In this document: one piece after another, positions 38,465-47,112 of the stretch
How the letters are laid out: each line of letters begins with the position of its first letter
How positions within the stretch are numbered: the first letter of the stretch is position 1
From: JACQAP01 sp035275265
Lineage (GTDB): Bacteria > Pseudomonadota > Gammaproteobacteria > Burkholderiales > JACQAP01
Length of the DNA: 64,000 nucleotides
Assembly: GCA_035275265.1 (NCBI GenBank)
Contig: DATENC010000026.1
Coordinates: 434,001 to 498,000 of the forward strand
Direction: 5' to 3'
Position numbers and translations under genes: made by a program
The notes under the pieces: model-generated
The model's database searches: none
Told to the model about the DNA's origin: nothing
What the model saw: only the letters and a program-made list of their open reading frames with translations

Positions 38465-39841
38465 TCACTTGCGGCGCCAGGTTGTGCCTGCGGGCCCATC
38501 CTCGAGCACGATCCCGGCGGCGAGCAGTTCGTCGCGGATACGGTCAGACTCGGCGTAACTCCTGGCCTTCTTTGCATGCGCACGCCCCGCGATCATTTCT
38601 TCGATTCGTGGCACGGTCCAACCAGCAGGCAAATCGCCGCGCAGAAACTCTTCCGGATTGCGTTGCAACAGACCCAGCACTGCACCAAGCGACTTGAGCA
38701 GCACAGCTGCGCTCGACGACTGGCTGCGATTGGCTTCGTTGGCGAGATCGAACAAGACCGCAACGGCTTCCGGGGTGTTGAAGTCGTCGTTCATCGCCCC
38801 TAGGAAGCGGGCCGCATAAGGCTCTTTCCAGTCCACACTCCCGGCCGGCGCCGGCACCATCTTCAACGCAGTATAAAGCCGGGTCAGCGCCTGCTTTGCG
38901 TCATCCAAATACACATCGGAAAAGTTCAGCTGGCTTCGGTAGTGTGTCCGCAGCATGAAGAAGCGCAATATCTCCCCGTCGTAGCGCTTCAGAACGTCGC
39001 GGATGGTGAAGAAATTGCCCAACGACTTCGACATTTTTTCGTTGTCGACATTGAGGAAGCCGTTGTGCATCCAGTAGTTGACAAAAGGCTTGCCCGTCGC
39101 AGCTTCGCTTTGCGCGATCTCGTTTTCATGGTGGGGAAACTGCAGGTCCATGCCGCCGCCGTGGATGTCGAAGTGCTCACCCAGAATGGCGCAGCACATC
39201 GCGGAGCATTCAATGTGCCAGCCCGGGCGGCCGCTGCCGAACGGTGCTTCCCATTTAGCGTCTTCGGGTTCGTTCTCCTTCGCGCTCTTCCAAAGAACAA
39301 AGTCCAGCGGATCGTTCTTGCCGTCGACTACGGCCACGCGTTCGCCCGCGCGTAATTGGTCGAGCGATTTGCCCGACAGCTTTCCGTAGCCGGGGAATTT
39401 GCGAACCGAATAGTTCACGTCACCGTTGGGCGCACGATAGGCGAAGCCCTTACGCTCCAGCGTCGAGATCATCCTGATCATTTGTGGCACATGCTGGGTC
39501 GCTCGCGGCTCGTGCGTCGGCAGCAGGATGCCGAGCGCCGCCACGTCCTCATGCATCGCTTGCGTCATCTCGTCGGTCAGCTGGCGGATTGGGATGTTGC
39601 GTTCCAGAGCCCGCTTGATGATCTTGTCGTCGATGTCGGTGACGTTGCGAACGTAGGTGACCTTGTAGCCCAGCGTGTCCAGCCAGCGATAGGCCACATC
39701 GAACGCCATCATGAAGCGCGCGTGGCCTACGTGGCACAGGTCGTAGACGGTCATGCCGCACACGTACATTCCCACCTTTCCGGCAAGAATCGGGGTAAAA
39801 GTCTCCTTGGCGCGAGTGAGCGAGTTATAAATCTTCAGCAT
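38465..39841 (-). CDS. cysS: Cysteinyl-tRNA synthetase
   Basis: 458-residue class I synthetase. The HIGH-type motif is in CGMTVYDLCHVGHAR, whose first cysteine is a zinc ligand; other zinc ligands lie in GWHIECSAMC and HHENE. The KMSKS loop appears as NEKMSKSLGNF. The C-terminal anticodon-binding helices end at IVLEDGPAGTTWRRK. It is a single gene, divergent from the TPR/L,D-transpeptidase pair. Confidence 0.97.
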   Translation of the reverse strand: MLKIYNSLTRAKETFTPILAGKVGMYVCGMTVYDLCHVGHARFMMAFDVAYRWLDTLGYKVTYVRNVTDIDDKIIKRALERNIPIRQLTDEMTQAMHEDVAALGILLPTHEPRATQHVPQMIRMISTLERKGFAYRAPNGDVNYSVRKFPGYGKLSGKSLDQLRAGERVAVVDGKNDPLDFVLWKSAKENEPEDAKWEAPFGSGRPGWHIECSAMCCAILGEHFDIHGGGMDLQFPHHENEIAQSEAATGKPFVNYWMHNGFLNVDNEKMSKSLGNFFTIRDVLKRYDGEILRFFMLRTHYRSQLNFSDVYLDDAKQALTRLYTALKMVPAPAGSVDWKEPYAARFLGAMNDDFNTPEAVAVLFDLANEANRSQSSSAAVLLKSLGAVLGLLQRNPEEFLRGDLPAGWTVPRIEEMIAGRAHAKKARSYAESDRIRDELLAAGIVLEDGPAGTTWRRK

Positions 39842-39907
39842 CGGGAATCATTCTGGGTCGGGTGTGCGGCGCCGCCAAACGGAGCCGGCCGGCTTGGGCG
39901 CTCTTGA

Positions 39908-39936
39908 TTGTCGAACCACGGCTCAACTGATAGAAT
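39908..39936 (+). promoter_or_regulatory. Promoter for the TPR/L,D-transpeptidase genes
   Basis: TTGTCG (39908-39913), 17-base spacer, TAGAAT (39931-39936). The 50 bases downstream are AT-rich and form the leader before the ATG at 39989. Confidence 0.6.
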
Positions 39937-39988
39937 CTACTATTATTTACAATAACCTACCGTTTCTTATTGAGGCAAAGTTTAGCAC

Positions 39989-40966
39989 ATGAGCCGATTG
40001 CAAACCGCCTCGCTGGGCGCCGTACTGTTCGTACTTGGACTGCATTGTGGAATGGCCGTCGCCGACAACTTCGATGACGCCAGCCGTCTGTTCAAGCAGG
40101 GCAACCACGCAGCCGCTCTGGAAAAAATCGACGCGGCGATCAACGCGAATCCGCGCGACGCACGCGCACGCTTCCTCAAGGGACTGATCCTCACCGAGCA
40201 GAACAAACCGAACGACGCAATCAAGGTGTTCACCGCCCTCACCGACGATTATCCGGAGTTGCCTGAACCCTACAATAATCTCGCCGTCCTGTATGCCTCG
40301 CAGGGGCAGTACGACAAGGCGCGCAATTCGCTCGAGATGGCGATCCGCACTCATCCGAGTTATGCCATCGCGCACGAGAACCTCGGCGACGTGTACGCCA
40401 AGATGGCGAGCGAAGCTTACGACAAAGCGTTGCAGTTGGACCGCGGCAATGCGGCTGCGCAAACCAAGCTGGCGATGATCAAGGATCTGTTCTCCAGCAG
40501 CGTGGTACCCGGAAAGGGGATTTCAAAGGCCGACGTAACCGAAACCACGGTTGCGGCCGCGCCAGCAGCCGTCCCGAAGGACCAGAATCAGCCTAAGTCG
40601 AGGAAGCCGCCTGCACCGAGTAAAGCGGAAACGGAGTCGGTGCTCGCTACGGTGAACGGTTGGGCCAAGGCTTGGTCGTCCAAGGACCCAGAGGCCTACC
40701 TCGCGTACTATGCGCCCAGCTTCCTGGTGCCCGGCGGCGAGCCGCGCGCCGCTTGGGAAGCCACCCGACGCGATCGCATAACCAAGCAGAAATCGATCGA
40801 AGTAACGGTGGACTCACCGAACGTCTCCTTCGATGCGAATGGCCGGGCCGTCGTAACCTTTCGCCAGGGTTACAAATCCGACACGCTGAGCGCTTCTGGC
40901 GCAAAGACGCTGATACTCACGAAGATCAACGATCGCTGGCTGATCGTCCAGGAAAGAATGAACTAG
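39989..40966 (+). CDS. Secreted TPR protein with NTF2-like (Cds6-type) C-terminal domain
   Basis: 325 residues: signal peptide about 1-25 (GMAVADN), three or four TPR repeats (about 27-150, e.g. PELPEPYNNLAVLYASQGQY), a proline/lysine linker, and an NTF2-like domain from about 215 (VNGWAKAWSSKDPEAYLAYY) to the end. The C-terminal domain resembles that of the next gene and the dimerisation domain named after the L,D-transpeptidase Cds6. It likely works in the periplasm with its neighbour, perhaps as a scaffold in cell-wall crosslinking (inference). Its stop TAG shares its G with the next start. Confidence 0.85.
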   Translation: MSRLQTASLGAVLFVLGLHCGMAVADNFDDASRLFKQGNHAAALEKIDAAINANPRDARARFLKGLILTEQNKPNDAIKVFTALTDDYPELPEPYNNLAVLYASQGQYDKARNSLEMAIRTHPSYAIAHENLGDVYAKMASEAYDKALQLDRGNAAAQTKLAMIKDLFSSSVVPGKGISKADVTETTVAAAPAAVPKDQNQPKSRKPPAPSKAETESVLATVNGWAKAWSSKDPEAYLAYYAPSFLVPGGEPRAAWEATRRDRITKQKSIEVTVDSPNVSFDANGRAVVTFRQGYKSDTLSASGAKTLILTKINDRWLIVQERMN

Positions 40967-42198
40967 TGCCCCCCCCACGCCGACTTCAAGCAGGTTCGAG
41001 GCAGACGCTCGCACAGGCGCTGGTGGCAATCACCGTGGCCGGTGCCTCGTATGCGTGGGCAATGGGATTGGTCCCGCCGACGGCCGTGCCGCGCCAGCTC
41101 GCCGCGCCCGAGGCGATGCTGGTACGGGCACTGCTTGACATCGGTGAGAGCAGATTCTCTTCGGCGCTCGAACAGATAGACAATCTGCTGGTGTCGAACC
41201 CCAATTTCCGCCTTGCGCAACTGGTGAGGGGAGACCTGCTGATCGCGCGTTCCCGCCCTATCAACAGCATCGGCAATGCATCCGGTGCTCCGCCCGACGA
41301 GGTCGACGGTTTGCGCCAGGAAGCGCGCGCGCGGCTGGCGCGCTATCAGATCGAGACTCCGCGGGAGCTGGCGCCGCGATACCTTCTGCAAATGCCACAG
41401 AAGCAGAAGTACGCGCTGGTCCTCGACTCGGCCAAATCGACGCTCTTCGTGTTCGAGAACGCCGGCAACGCGGCGCGTTACGTGGCCGACTACTACGTGA
41501 CCATCGGCAAGAACGGGATGGAAAAGCTGCGGGAGGGCGACAAGCGCACGCCGATCGGCGTTTATCACGTGGTCAGCGAGTTGCCGAAGGAAAAACTTAC
41601 CGATTTCTATGGCAGCGGCGCATTCCCAATCAATTATCCGAACGAGTGGGACCGCGTGCGCGGCCGTGATGGCTACGGCATTTGGCTGCATGGAACCCCG
41701 CGCGACACCTACAGCCGGCCACCACGCGCGAGCGACGGCTGCATTGTGCTTTCCAATACCGATCTGGATGCACTCGCCCGCATATTGCAAATCGGGTCTA
41801 CGCCGGTTGTTATAGCCGATGCGCTCGCGTGGGCCAAGCCCGGCGAAGTCGAGGCATTGCGAACCGATCTGCTGACGTCCATCGAACACTGGCGGCGCGA
41901 TTGGGAAAGCCGCAACACCGAAACCTACCTGGCCAACTACGCCAGAAAATTCTCCTCCAACGGTATGACCCTGGAGCAGTGGTCGGCGCAGAAACGCCAG
42001 GTGAACGCATCCAAGGCCTGGATCAAGGTGCAGTTGTCCGATGTGTCGCTGTTGCTTTATCCGGGCAGAGAGGAAATTGCAGTGGCCACCTTCGAGCAGG
42101 ATTATGCCAGCAGCAACCTCTCCAACCGGATGAAGAAACGCCAATACTGGATCAAGGAAGGCGGCAACTGGCGAATCGTGTATGAAGGGGCAGCATAA
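40966..42198 (+). CDS. L,D-transpeptidase (YkuD domain) with NTF2-like C-terminal domain
   Basis: 410 residues if started at GTG 40966, which overlaps the previous stop by one base (TAGTG); an upstream frame to 40660 is a shadow. An N-terminal signal/anchor (LAQALVAITVAGASYAWAMG) precedes a TPR-like helical part, the YkuD domain (about 145-275; KYALVLDSAKSTLFVFE, then H242 in WLHGTP and catalytic C259 in SDGCIVLSN), and a C-terminal NTF2-like domain (about 300-410). SDGC replaces the commoner SHGC, as in the YafK-like group. The enzyme should make 3-3 crosslinks or attach proteins to peptidoglycan. Confidence 0.9.
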   Translation: MPPPRRLQAGSRQTLAQALVAITVAGASYAWAMGLVPPTAVPRQLAAPEAMLVRALLDIGESRFSSALEQIDNLLVSNPNFRLAQLVRGDLLIARSRPINSIGNASGAPPDEVDGLRQEARARLARYQIETPRELAPRYLLQMPQKQKYALVLDSAKSTLFVFENAGNAARYVADYYVTIGKNGMEKLREGDKRTPIGVYHVVSELPKEKLTDFYGSGAFPINYPNEWDRVRGRDGYGIWLHGTPRDTYSRPPRASDGCIVLSNTDLDALARILQIGSTPVVIADALAWAKPGEVEALRTDLLTSIEHWRRDWESRNTETYLANYARKFSSNGMTLEQWSAQKRQVNASKAWIKVQLSDVSLLLYPGREEIAVATFEQDYASSNLSNRMKKRQYWIKEGGNWRIVYEGAA

Positions 42199-42262
42199 GA
42201 GCAGGTCCGAGGTCCGATTTTAGAAGCTCGAGTAAATTCAAACCCGCATCAAAGGATATCCA

Positions 42263-42832
42263 ATGAAGAAGTTTTTGGGCGTCGTTTGCGCCATCGTTTT
42301 GAGTACTGGCGCATTTGCCGCCAATCCCAAAGTTGAAATCAAGACCAACCTGGGCAGCCTGACCGTCGAACTCTATCCGGAAAAGGCGCCCAAAACCGTG
42401 GAGAATTTTCTCGGATACGTTAAGGCCGGCTTTTACAAGGATACGATCTTTCATCGCGTGATCCCCGGATTCATGGCGCAGGGCGGGGGATTCACCCGGA
42501 CTTTCGAGCAAAAATCCACCCGCGACCCGATCGAGATCGAGTCCTCCAACGGGCTGAAGAACGACACCGGATCGATCGCGATGGCGCGCACCCGCAATCC
42601 GAATTCCGCCACGGCCCAGTTCTTTATCAACGTCGCGGACAACGCTTTTCTCAACTATTCCTCGCCAACAGTGCAGGGTTACGGCTATGCGGTATTCGGT
42701 AAAGTGGTCAAAGGCATGGATGTGGTGAGCAGGATCGTCCGGGTTCCCACCGGCAAGGGCGGTCCGTTTCCCACGGACGTGCCGCAGCAAGAAGTCCTGA
42801 TCGAGGACATCCAAATTCTGGAGGCAAAATGA
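42263..42832 (+). CDS. ppiA: Periplasmic peptidyl-prolyl isomerase A (cyclophilin)
   Basis: 189-residue cyclophilin with a signal peptide (about 1-20, TGAFAANP), so periplasmic. The catalytic core is intact: FHRVIPGFMAQGGGF carries the active arginine and QFFINVADNAFLNY the conserved aromatic pocket. Followed by the cytoplasmic paralogue through an ATGA overlap (42829-42832). This ppiA-ppiB pair upstream of lpxH is common in betaproteobacteria. Confidence 0.95.
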   Translation: MKKFLGVVCAIVLSTGAFAANPKVEIKTNLGSLTVELYPEKAPKTVENFLGYVKAGFYKDTIFHRVIPGFMAQGGGFTRTFEQKSTRDPIEIESSNGLKNDTGSIAMARTRNPNSATAQFFINVADNAFLNYSSPTVQGYGYAVFGKVVKGMDVVSRIVRVPTGKGGPFPTDVPQQEVLIEDIQILEAK

Positions 42833-43326
42833 GCCGGGTGAAACTGCAAACCTCGCTCGGCGACATCGTCCTCGAGCTCGACCCCGCAAAAGCGCCCGGC
42901 AGCGTAGACAACTTCCTGCAATATGTAAACGACGGTTTCTACAACAACACCGTGTTCCATCGCGTGATAAACGGCTTCATGGTTCAGGGCGGCGGTTTCG
43001 AGCCCGGCATGAAGGAGAAGACCACGCGGGCACCTATCAGGAACGAGGCCGAGAACGGACTCAAGAACGATGCCTACACTGTTGCCATGGCGCGCACCCC
43101 CAGTCCGCACTCGGCCACCGGGCAATTCTTCATCAACCTCGTTGACAACAAATTCCTCAATTTCCGCGCAGCTACCGCTGACGGCTACGGGTATTGCGTG
43201 TTCGGGCGCGTGGTCGAGGGCCGCGAAGTCGTCGACAAGATCAAGGGTGTGGCTACCGGCAGCAACGGAATGCACCAAGATGTCCCGAAGGAAGACGTGG
43301 TCATCAAGAAAGCCGAAGCGATCTAG
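42829..43326 (+). CDS. ppiB: Cytoplasmic peptidyl-prolyl isomerase B (cyclophilin)
   Basis: 165-residue cyclophilin without a signal sequence. Active-site segments FHRVINGFMVQGGGFEPGM and GQFFINLVDNKFLNF match those of PpiA, with which it shares about half its residues by eye. It overlaps ppiA by four bases, so the periplasmic and cytoplasmic forms come from one message. Confidence 0.96.
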   Translation: MSRVKLQTSLGDIVLELDPAKAPGSVDNFLQYVNDGFYNNTVFHRVINGFMVQGGGFEPGMKEKTTRAPIRNEAENGLKNDAYTVAMARTPSPHSATGQFFINLVDNKFLNFRAATADGYGYCVFGRVVEGREVVDKIKGVATGSNGMHQDVPKEDVVIKKAEAI

Positions 43327-43404
43327 GGACGAGGTACCAGGGGCAAGGGACGAGTAACTGCATTCAACCCCGTCCGGTTTTCAACGCCTCTTCTTCCTCT
43401 CTCG

Positions 43405-44130
43405 ATGCCGCAAACGCTCTTCATTTCAGATCTGCATCTGGCGCCGGACACGCCGGAGGCAACTGAAGCGCTGCTGAAATTCCTGGAACAAACCGCGCCA
43501 CGTTCCGACGCGGTCTACGTGCTCGGCGACCTGTTCGAATACTGGATCGGCGACGACGGGCTGGAGCACCCGTTTGCCCGCAGGATCGCCGACGCATTCC
43601 ACAAGCTATCCTATGGGGGCGTGCCCGTGTACTTCATGCACGGTAACCGGGACTTTCTGATCGGCGAGCGTTTCGCACTCGAAAGCGGAATGAAGATCCT
43701 TGAGGACCCCACCATGGTGAATCTGTACGGCCGGCCGACGCTGTTGATGCACGGAGATACGCTGTGCAGCGACGACCTTGAGTACCAGAAGTTCCGCGCC
43801 ATGGTGCGCAATCCCGCATGGCAGCAGGCCTTCCTCGCCAAACCGCTGGTCGAACGCGCGCGCATGGCGCAAGACGCACGCGGCCAGAGCGAGCAGGCCA
43901 AGCAGGTGAAGGACCTGGCGATCATGGACGTGGCACCGGCTACGGTCGCAGCAGTGTTGAGGAGCCACGCCTACCCCAGGCTGATCCACGGCCACACCCA
44001 CAGGCCGGCGCGGCACGAGCATGTCGTCGACGGCCGCTCGTGCGAACGTTGGGTACTGTCCGACTGGTACGGACAGGGGTCGTACCTGCTTTGTGATGCG
44101 GCCGGCTGCCGGGCCGTAGCACTCAGGTAA
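43405..44130 (+). CDS. lpxH: UDP-2,3-diacylglucosamine diphosphatase
   Basis: 241-residue metallophosphoesterase making lipid X in lipid A synthesis. Metal-binding motifs: SDLHL at residues 6-10, GDLFEYWIGDD, HGNRDFLIG, MHGDTLCSDD and HGHTHRPARHE. Length is normal. It ends eight bases from the convergent metZ stop. The 78 bases before it hold a GGGACGAG direct repeat but no clear promoter. Confidence 0.97.
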   Translation: MPQTLFISDLHLAPDTPEATEALLKFLEQTAPRSDAVYVLGDLFEYWIGDDGLEHPFARRIADAFHKLSYGGVPVYFMHGNRDFLIGERFALESGMKILEDPTMVNLYGRPTLLMHGDTLCSDDLEYQKFRAMVRNPAWQQAFLAKPLVERARMAQDARGQSEQAKQVKDLAIMDVAPATVAAVLRSHAYPRLIHGHTHRPARHEHVVDGRSCERWVLSDWYGQGSYLLCDAAGCRAVALR

Positions 44131-44138
44131 CCGAATTG

Positions 44139-45320
44139 CTACACCTTCGACAGGCCGCGCGCCAAATCCGCCTGGATGTCCGAGACGGCTTCCAGTCCCA
44201 CCGCGATACGCAGCAAACCCTCGCCAATTCCGGCGGCCTTGCGGGCCTCCGGCGCAACGCGCCCGTGCGTAGTACTGGCCGGATGGGTGATCGTGGTCTT
44301 GGTATCGCCGAGGTTCGCAGTGATGGAAACTAGTTGGGTCGAATCGATCACCTTCCAAGCCGCTTCGCGCCCACCCGCCACATCGAATGAGACGATCCCG
44401 CCGCCGCTCTTTTGCTGGCGCATTGCCAATGCATGCTGCGGATGGGAAGCCAGTCCCGGGTAATAAACTCGTTCCACTTTCGGGTGCTGTTCCAGCCACT
44501 GCGCCAGCTCCAGCGCACCTTTGGAGTGCGCCTGCATGCGCAGGCCCAGTGTCTCCAGACCTTTCAGTATCACCCAGGCATTGAACGGCGAGAGCGTCGC
44601 GCCGCAACTGCGCAGGAAACCGATCATGCCGTCGAGAATCAGCTCGCGCCTGCCCAGCACCGCGCCGCCAAGCACCCGACCCTGGCCATCCAGAAATTTT
44701 GTGGCGGAATGCATGACGATGTCGGCACCGAGTTCAAGCGGCCGCTGCAACGCCGGGCTGCAGAAGCAGTTGTCCACCACCAGCAGCGCACCGTGCCGGT
44801 GGGCTACATCGGCCAATGCCGCGACGTCGGAAATCTCGGTCAGCGGATTGGAGGGCGTTTCCAGGAACAGGAGGCGCGTGTTGGGTCGTATCGCCTGTTC
44901 CCATGCGGCGACGTCGGTCGCCGGCACGAACGTGGTGTCGACGCCAAAGCGCTGCATCATGTTGCCGAACAACTGCACGGTCGCGCCGAAAATGCTGCGC
45001 GACGAGACGATATGGGTGCCGGCCTTCATCAGCGCCATCACGCAGCCGAGGATCGCGGACATTCCCGATGCCGTCGCGATGCAGCACTCCGCACCCTCCA
45101 AGGCGGCAAGGCGTTCCTGCAGCGCACTCACCGTGGGGTTGGTGTAGCGCGAATACACCATTCCCGGATCCTCGCCGGAAAAACGCGCAGCCGCCTCCGC
45201 TGCGTCCTTGAAGACGAAGCTCGACGTCAGGTACAACGCTTCCGAATGTTCGTTGAACTGGCTGCGGTGGATACCCGCGCGCACTGCCAGCGTTTCCAGT
45301 TCCAGTTCGTCCAACCTCAT
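44139..45320 (-). CDS. metZ: O-succinylhomoserine sulfhydrylase
   Basis: 393-residue PLP enzyme of the Cys/Met metabolism family that makes homocysteine from O-succinylhomoserine and sulfide. The PLP lysine lies in MHSATKFLDGQGRVLGG; the substrate loop YSRYTNPTV and SGMSAI are present. The start ATG 45320 gives MRLDELELETLAVRAG; an open frame upstream to 45455 is riboswitch and terminator sequence, not protein. It follows purF as in other betaproteobacteria. A SAM-II-like riboswitch and terminator precede it, which fits control by the pathway's end product. Confidence 0.95.
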   Translation of the reverse strand: MRLDELELETLAVRAGIHRSQFNEHSEALYLTSSFVFKDAAEAAARFSGEDPGMVYSRYTNPTVSALQERLAALEGAECCIATASGMSAILGCVMALMKAGTHIVSSRSIFGATVQLFGNMMQRFGVDTTFVPATDVAAWEQAIRPNTRLLFLETPSNPLTEISDVAALADVAHRHGALLVVDNCFCSPALQRPLELGADIVMHSATKFLDGQGRVLGGAVLGRRELILDGMIGFLRSCGATLSPFNAWVILKGLETLGLRMQAHSKGALELAQWLEQHPKVERVYYPGLASHPQHALAMRQQKSGGGIVSFDVAGGREAAWKVIDSTQLVSITANLGDTKTTITHPASTTHGRVAPEARKAAGIGEGLLRIAVGLEAVSDIQADLARGLSKV

Positions 45321-45365
45321 TGAATTTGTCCCGTTCCTGTTGCGCGCCGCGTTCGCAGCAGGCGC

Positions 45366-45398
45366 AAAAAAACCCGCTTGAGCTTTCGCTAAGCGGGT
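45366..45398 (-). terminator. Intrinsic terminator in the metZ leader
   Basis: Minus strand: ACCCGCTT / AAGCGGGT, an 8-bp stem with an inner AGC/GCT pair, followed at once by seven T. It lies 19 bases after the riboswitch tail and 46 bases before the metZ ATG. Its 5' arm contains CGCTTAGC, complementary (one bulge) to the GCTAAAGCG of the aptamer tail, so an alternative antiterminator pairing exists. Confidence 0.9.
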
Positions 45399-45413
45399 CC
45401 GGAATCCGACGCA

Positions 45414-45465
45414 CGCTTTAGCAGTATTTGTTACGCGCCCGCAAGCTGTCGTCAAATCGGCGCGA
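45414..45465 (-). promoter_or_regulatory. SAM-II (SAM-alpha) riboswitch aptamer upstream of metZ
   Basis: Minus strand, in order: P1 5' arm CGCGCC (45464-45459), GATTTGA (45458-45452), CTTGC (45445-45441), P1 3' arm GGCGCG (45439-45434), then AACAAATACT and the conserved GCTAAA (45422-45417). Spacing from CGT to GCTAAA is ten bases, as I recall it from known SAM-II aptamers. The pseudoknot pairing is only partly clear (TTG/CAA and CAG/CTG). Location before a methionine gene, just after a promoter and before a terminator, supports the call. Confidence 0.78.
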
Positions 45466-45471
45466 AATCAC

Positions 45472-45500
45472 ACGCTACTCCGGGCGCCCGGGTCTGTCAA
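45472..45500 (-). promoter_or_regulatory. Promoter for the metZ leader, with palindromic spacer
   Basis: TTGACA (45500-45495), 17-base spacer, TAGCGT (45477-45472). Transcription would begin about seven bases on, right at the 5' end of the riboswitch. The spacer contains the perfect 12-base palindrome CCGGGCGCCCGG (45480-45491), which might be an operator or part of a purF 3' hairpin. Confidence 0.7.
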
Positions 45501-45526
45501 TCGCCGGCGCCAGGGGGATTCAAAGG

Positions 45527-47047
45527 TTATTCAGCAGTCGCCAGGTTCAGGTCCAGTTGGGTAACGTTGGCCTCGCGGAGCGACAACTCGCCATCATTGC
45601 GTTGCGCCTCGACATCGGCAAGGTACTCCGGCGTGATGTCGCCAGTGACATAAATGCCGTTGAAACACGAGGTCTCGAAATGCTCGATCTTCGGATTGAC
45701 AGAGCGCACGTCGTCGATCAACGCATCCAGATCCTGGTAAATCAGGCGGTCGGCACCGATCTCGTGGGCGATCTCGTCGTTGGTCCGTCCCGTGGCGATG
45801 AGTTCGCGCGAGGTCGGCATGTCGATACCGTACACGTTGGGATAGCGCACCGGCGGAGCTGCGGACGCGAAATAGACCTTGCGCGCGCCGGCGTCGCGCG
45901 CCATCTGGACGATCTCCCGGCTGGTGGTACCGCGTACGATCGAATCGTCCACCAGCATCACGTTCTTGCCCTTGAACTCCATGCCGATGGCGTTCAGTTT
46001 CTGCCGCACTGATTTCTTGCGCACTTCCTGGCCCGGCATGATGAAGGTGCGCCCGATGTAGCGATTCTTGATGAACCCTTCCCGGTAAGGCAGCCCGAGA
46101 TTCTCGGCAAGTTCCATCGCCGAGGGGCGGCTGGAATCCGGAATCGGGATCACCACGTCTATGTCGAGGTCGCGATACTCGCGTTTGATCTTCCCGGCGA
46201 GGCTCGCGCCCATGCGCATGCGCGTCTCGTACACCGAGATGCCGTCGATAACCGAGTCGGGGCGCGCCAGGTATACGAACTCGAAAATGCAGGGATTGTG
46301 CTGGGGATTCGCAGCGCACTGGCGGCCGTAGAAGCTGCCGTCGTAGTCGATGAATATCGCCTCGCCGGGGGCCACGTCGCGCACCCGCTCGAATCCCAGG
46401 GTATCGAGCGCCACGCTCTCAGAGGCCACCAAGTATTCCGCGCCTTTGTCCGTTTTTGCCACGCCCACCACCAGCGGGCGGATGCCGTAGGGATCGCGGA
46501 ATGCCAGCAGGCCATAACCGGCGATCATCGCCACGACCGCATATGCGCCGCGACAGCGGCGGTGTACGCCGGACACTGCCTGAAATATGGTCGGCGGGTC
46601 GAGCTGGGAGCCGCTGGACGCCTCCTGCAGTTCGTGCGCAAGCACGTTGAGCAGCACTTCCGAGTCGGAATTGGTGTTGACGTGGCGCAGGTCCGCACGG
46701 AAAAGATCGCGCTTGAGTTGCTCGGCATTGGTGAGGTTGCCGTTGTGGCCGAGCACGATGCCGAACGGGGAATTTACGTACAGCGGCTGAGCCTCGGCGA
46801 AGGACGAGGCAGAACCGGCGGTGGGATAGCGGCAATGAGCGATGCCGATGTTGCCGACCAGGTGGCGCATGTCGCGGGTACGAAACACGTCCCGAACCAG
46901 GCCTCCGCCCTTGTGCATCTGGAACTTGCTGCCTTCCGCGGTGACGATTCCGGCGGCGTCCTGACCCCTGTGCTGCAGCACCTGCAGCCCGTCATAGAGC
47001 AGCTGGTTCGCTGGCGATTTGGCTACAACGCCCAGAATTCCGCACAT
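45527..47047 (-). CDS. purF: Amidophosphoribosyltransferase
   Basis: 506-residue first enzyme of purine synthesis, transferring the glutamine amide to PRPP. The class II amidotransferase nucleophile is C2 (MCGILGVVA), followed by HRGQDAAG and YPTAGSAS. The PRPP-binding motif VMLVDDSIVRGTT is in the C-terminal phosphoribosyltransferase domain. It lies 65 bases after cvpA, a conserved pair in proteobacteria. Confidence 0.98.
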   Translation of the reverse strand: MCGILGVVAKSPANQLLYDGLQVLQHRGQDAAGIVTAEGSKFQMHKGGGLVRDVFRTRDMRHLVGNIGIAHCRYPTAGSASSFAEAQPLYVNSPFGIVLGHNGNLTNAEQLKRDLFRADLRHVNTNSDSEVLLNVLAHELQEASSGSQLDPPTIFQAVSGVHRRCRGAYAVVAMIAGYGLLAFRDPYGIRPLVVGVAKTDKGAEYLVASESVALDTLGFERVRDVAPGEAIFIDYDGSFYGRQCAANPQHNPCIFEFVYLARPDSVIDGISVYETRMRMGASLAGKIKREYRDLDIDVVIPIPDSSRPSAMELAENLGLPYREGFIKNRYIGRTFIMPGQEVRKKSVRQKLNAIGMEFKGKNVMLVDDSIVRGTTSREIVQMARDAGARKVYFASAAPPVRYPNVYGIDMPTSRELIATGRTNDEIAHEIGADRLIYQDLDALIDDVRSVNPKIEHFETSCFNGIYVTGDITPEYLADVEAQRNDGELSLREANVTQLDLNLATAE

Positions 47048-47112
47048 GGTTCACGCCTCCACACCCACCGGCGCCGGCTCGTGTAGCCGGCACAATGCAG
47101 GCGAAGTATAGT

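Noticed and set aside
45321..45455. 45-codon N-terminal extension of metZ
   Set aside because: It would translate the riboswitch and terminator; the ATG at 45320 gives the expected MetZ N-terminus.
45414..45466. SAH riboswitch as an alternative for the metZ leader
   Set aside because: The conserved GATTTGA and GCTAAA blocks with a single P1 stem fit SAM-II; the SAH pattern as I recall it is not present, and the downstream gene is metZ, not ahcY.
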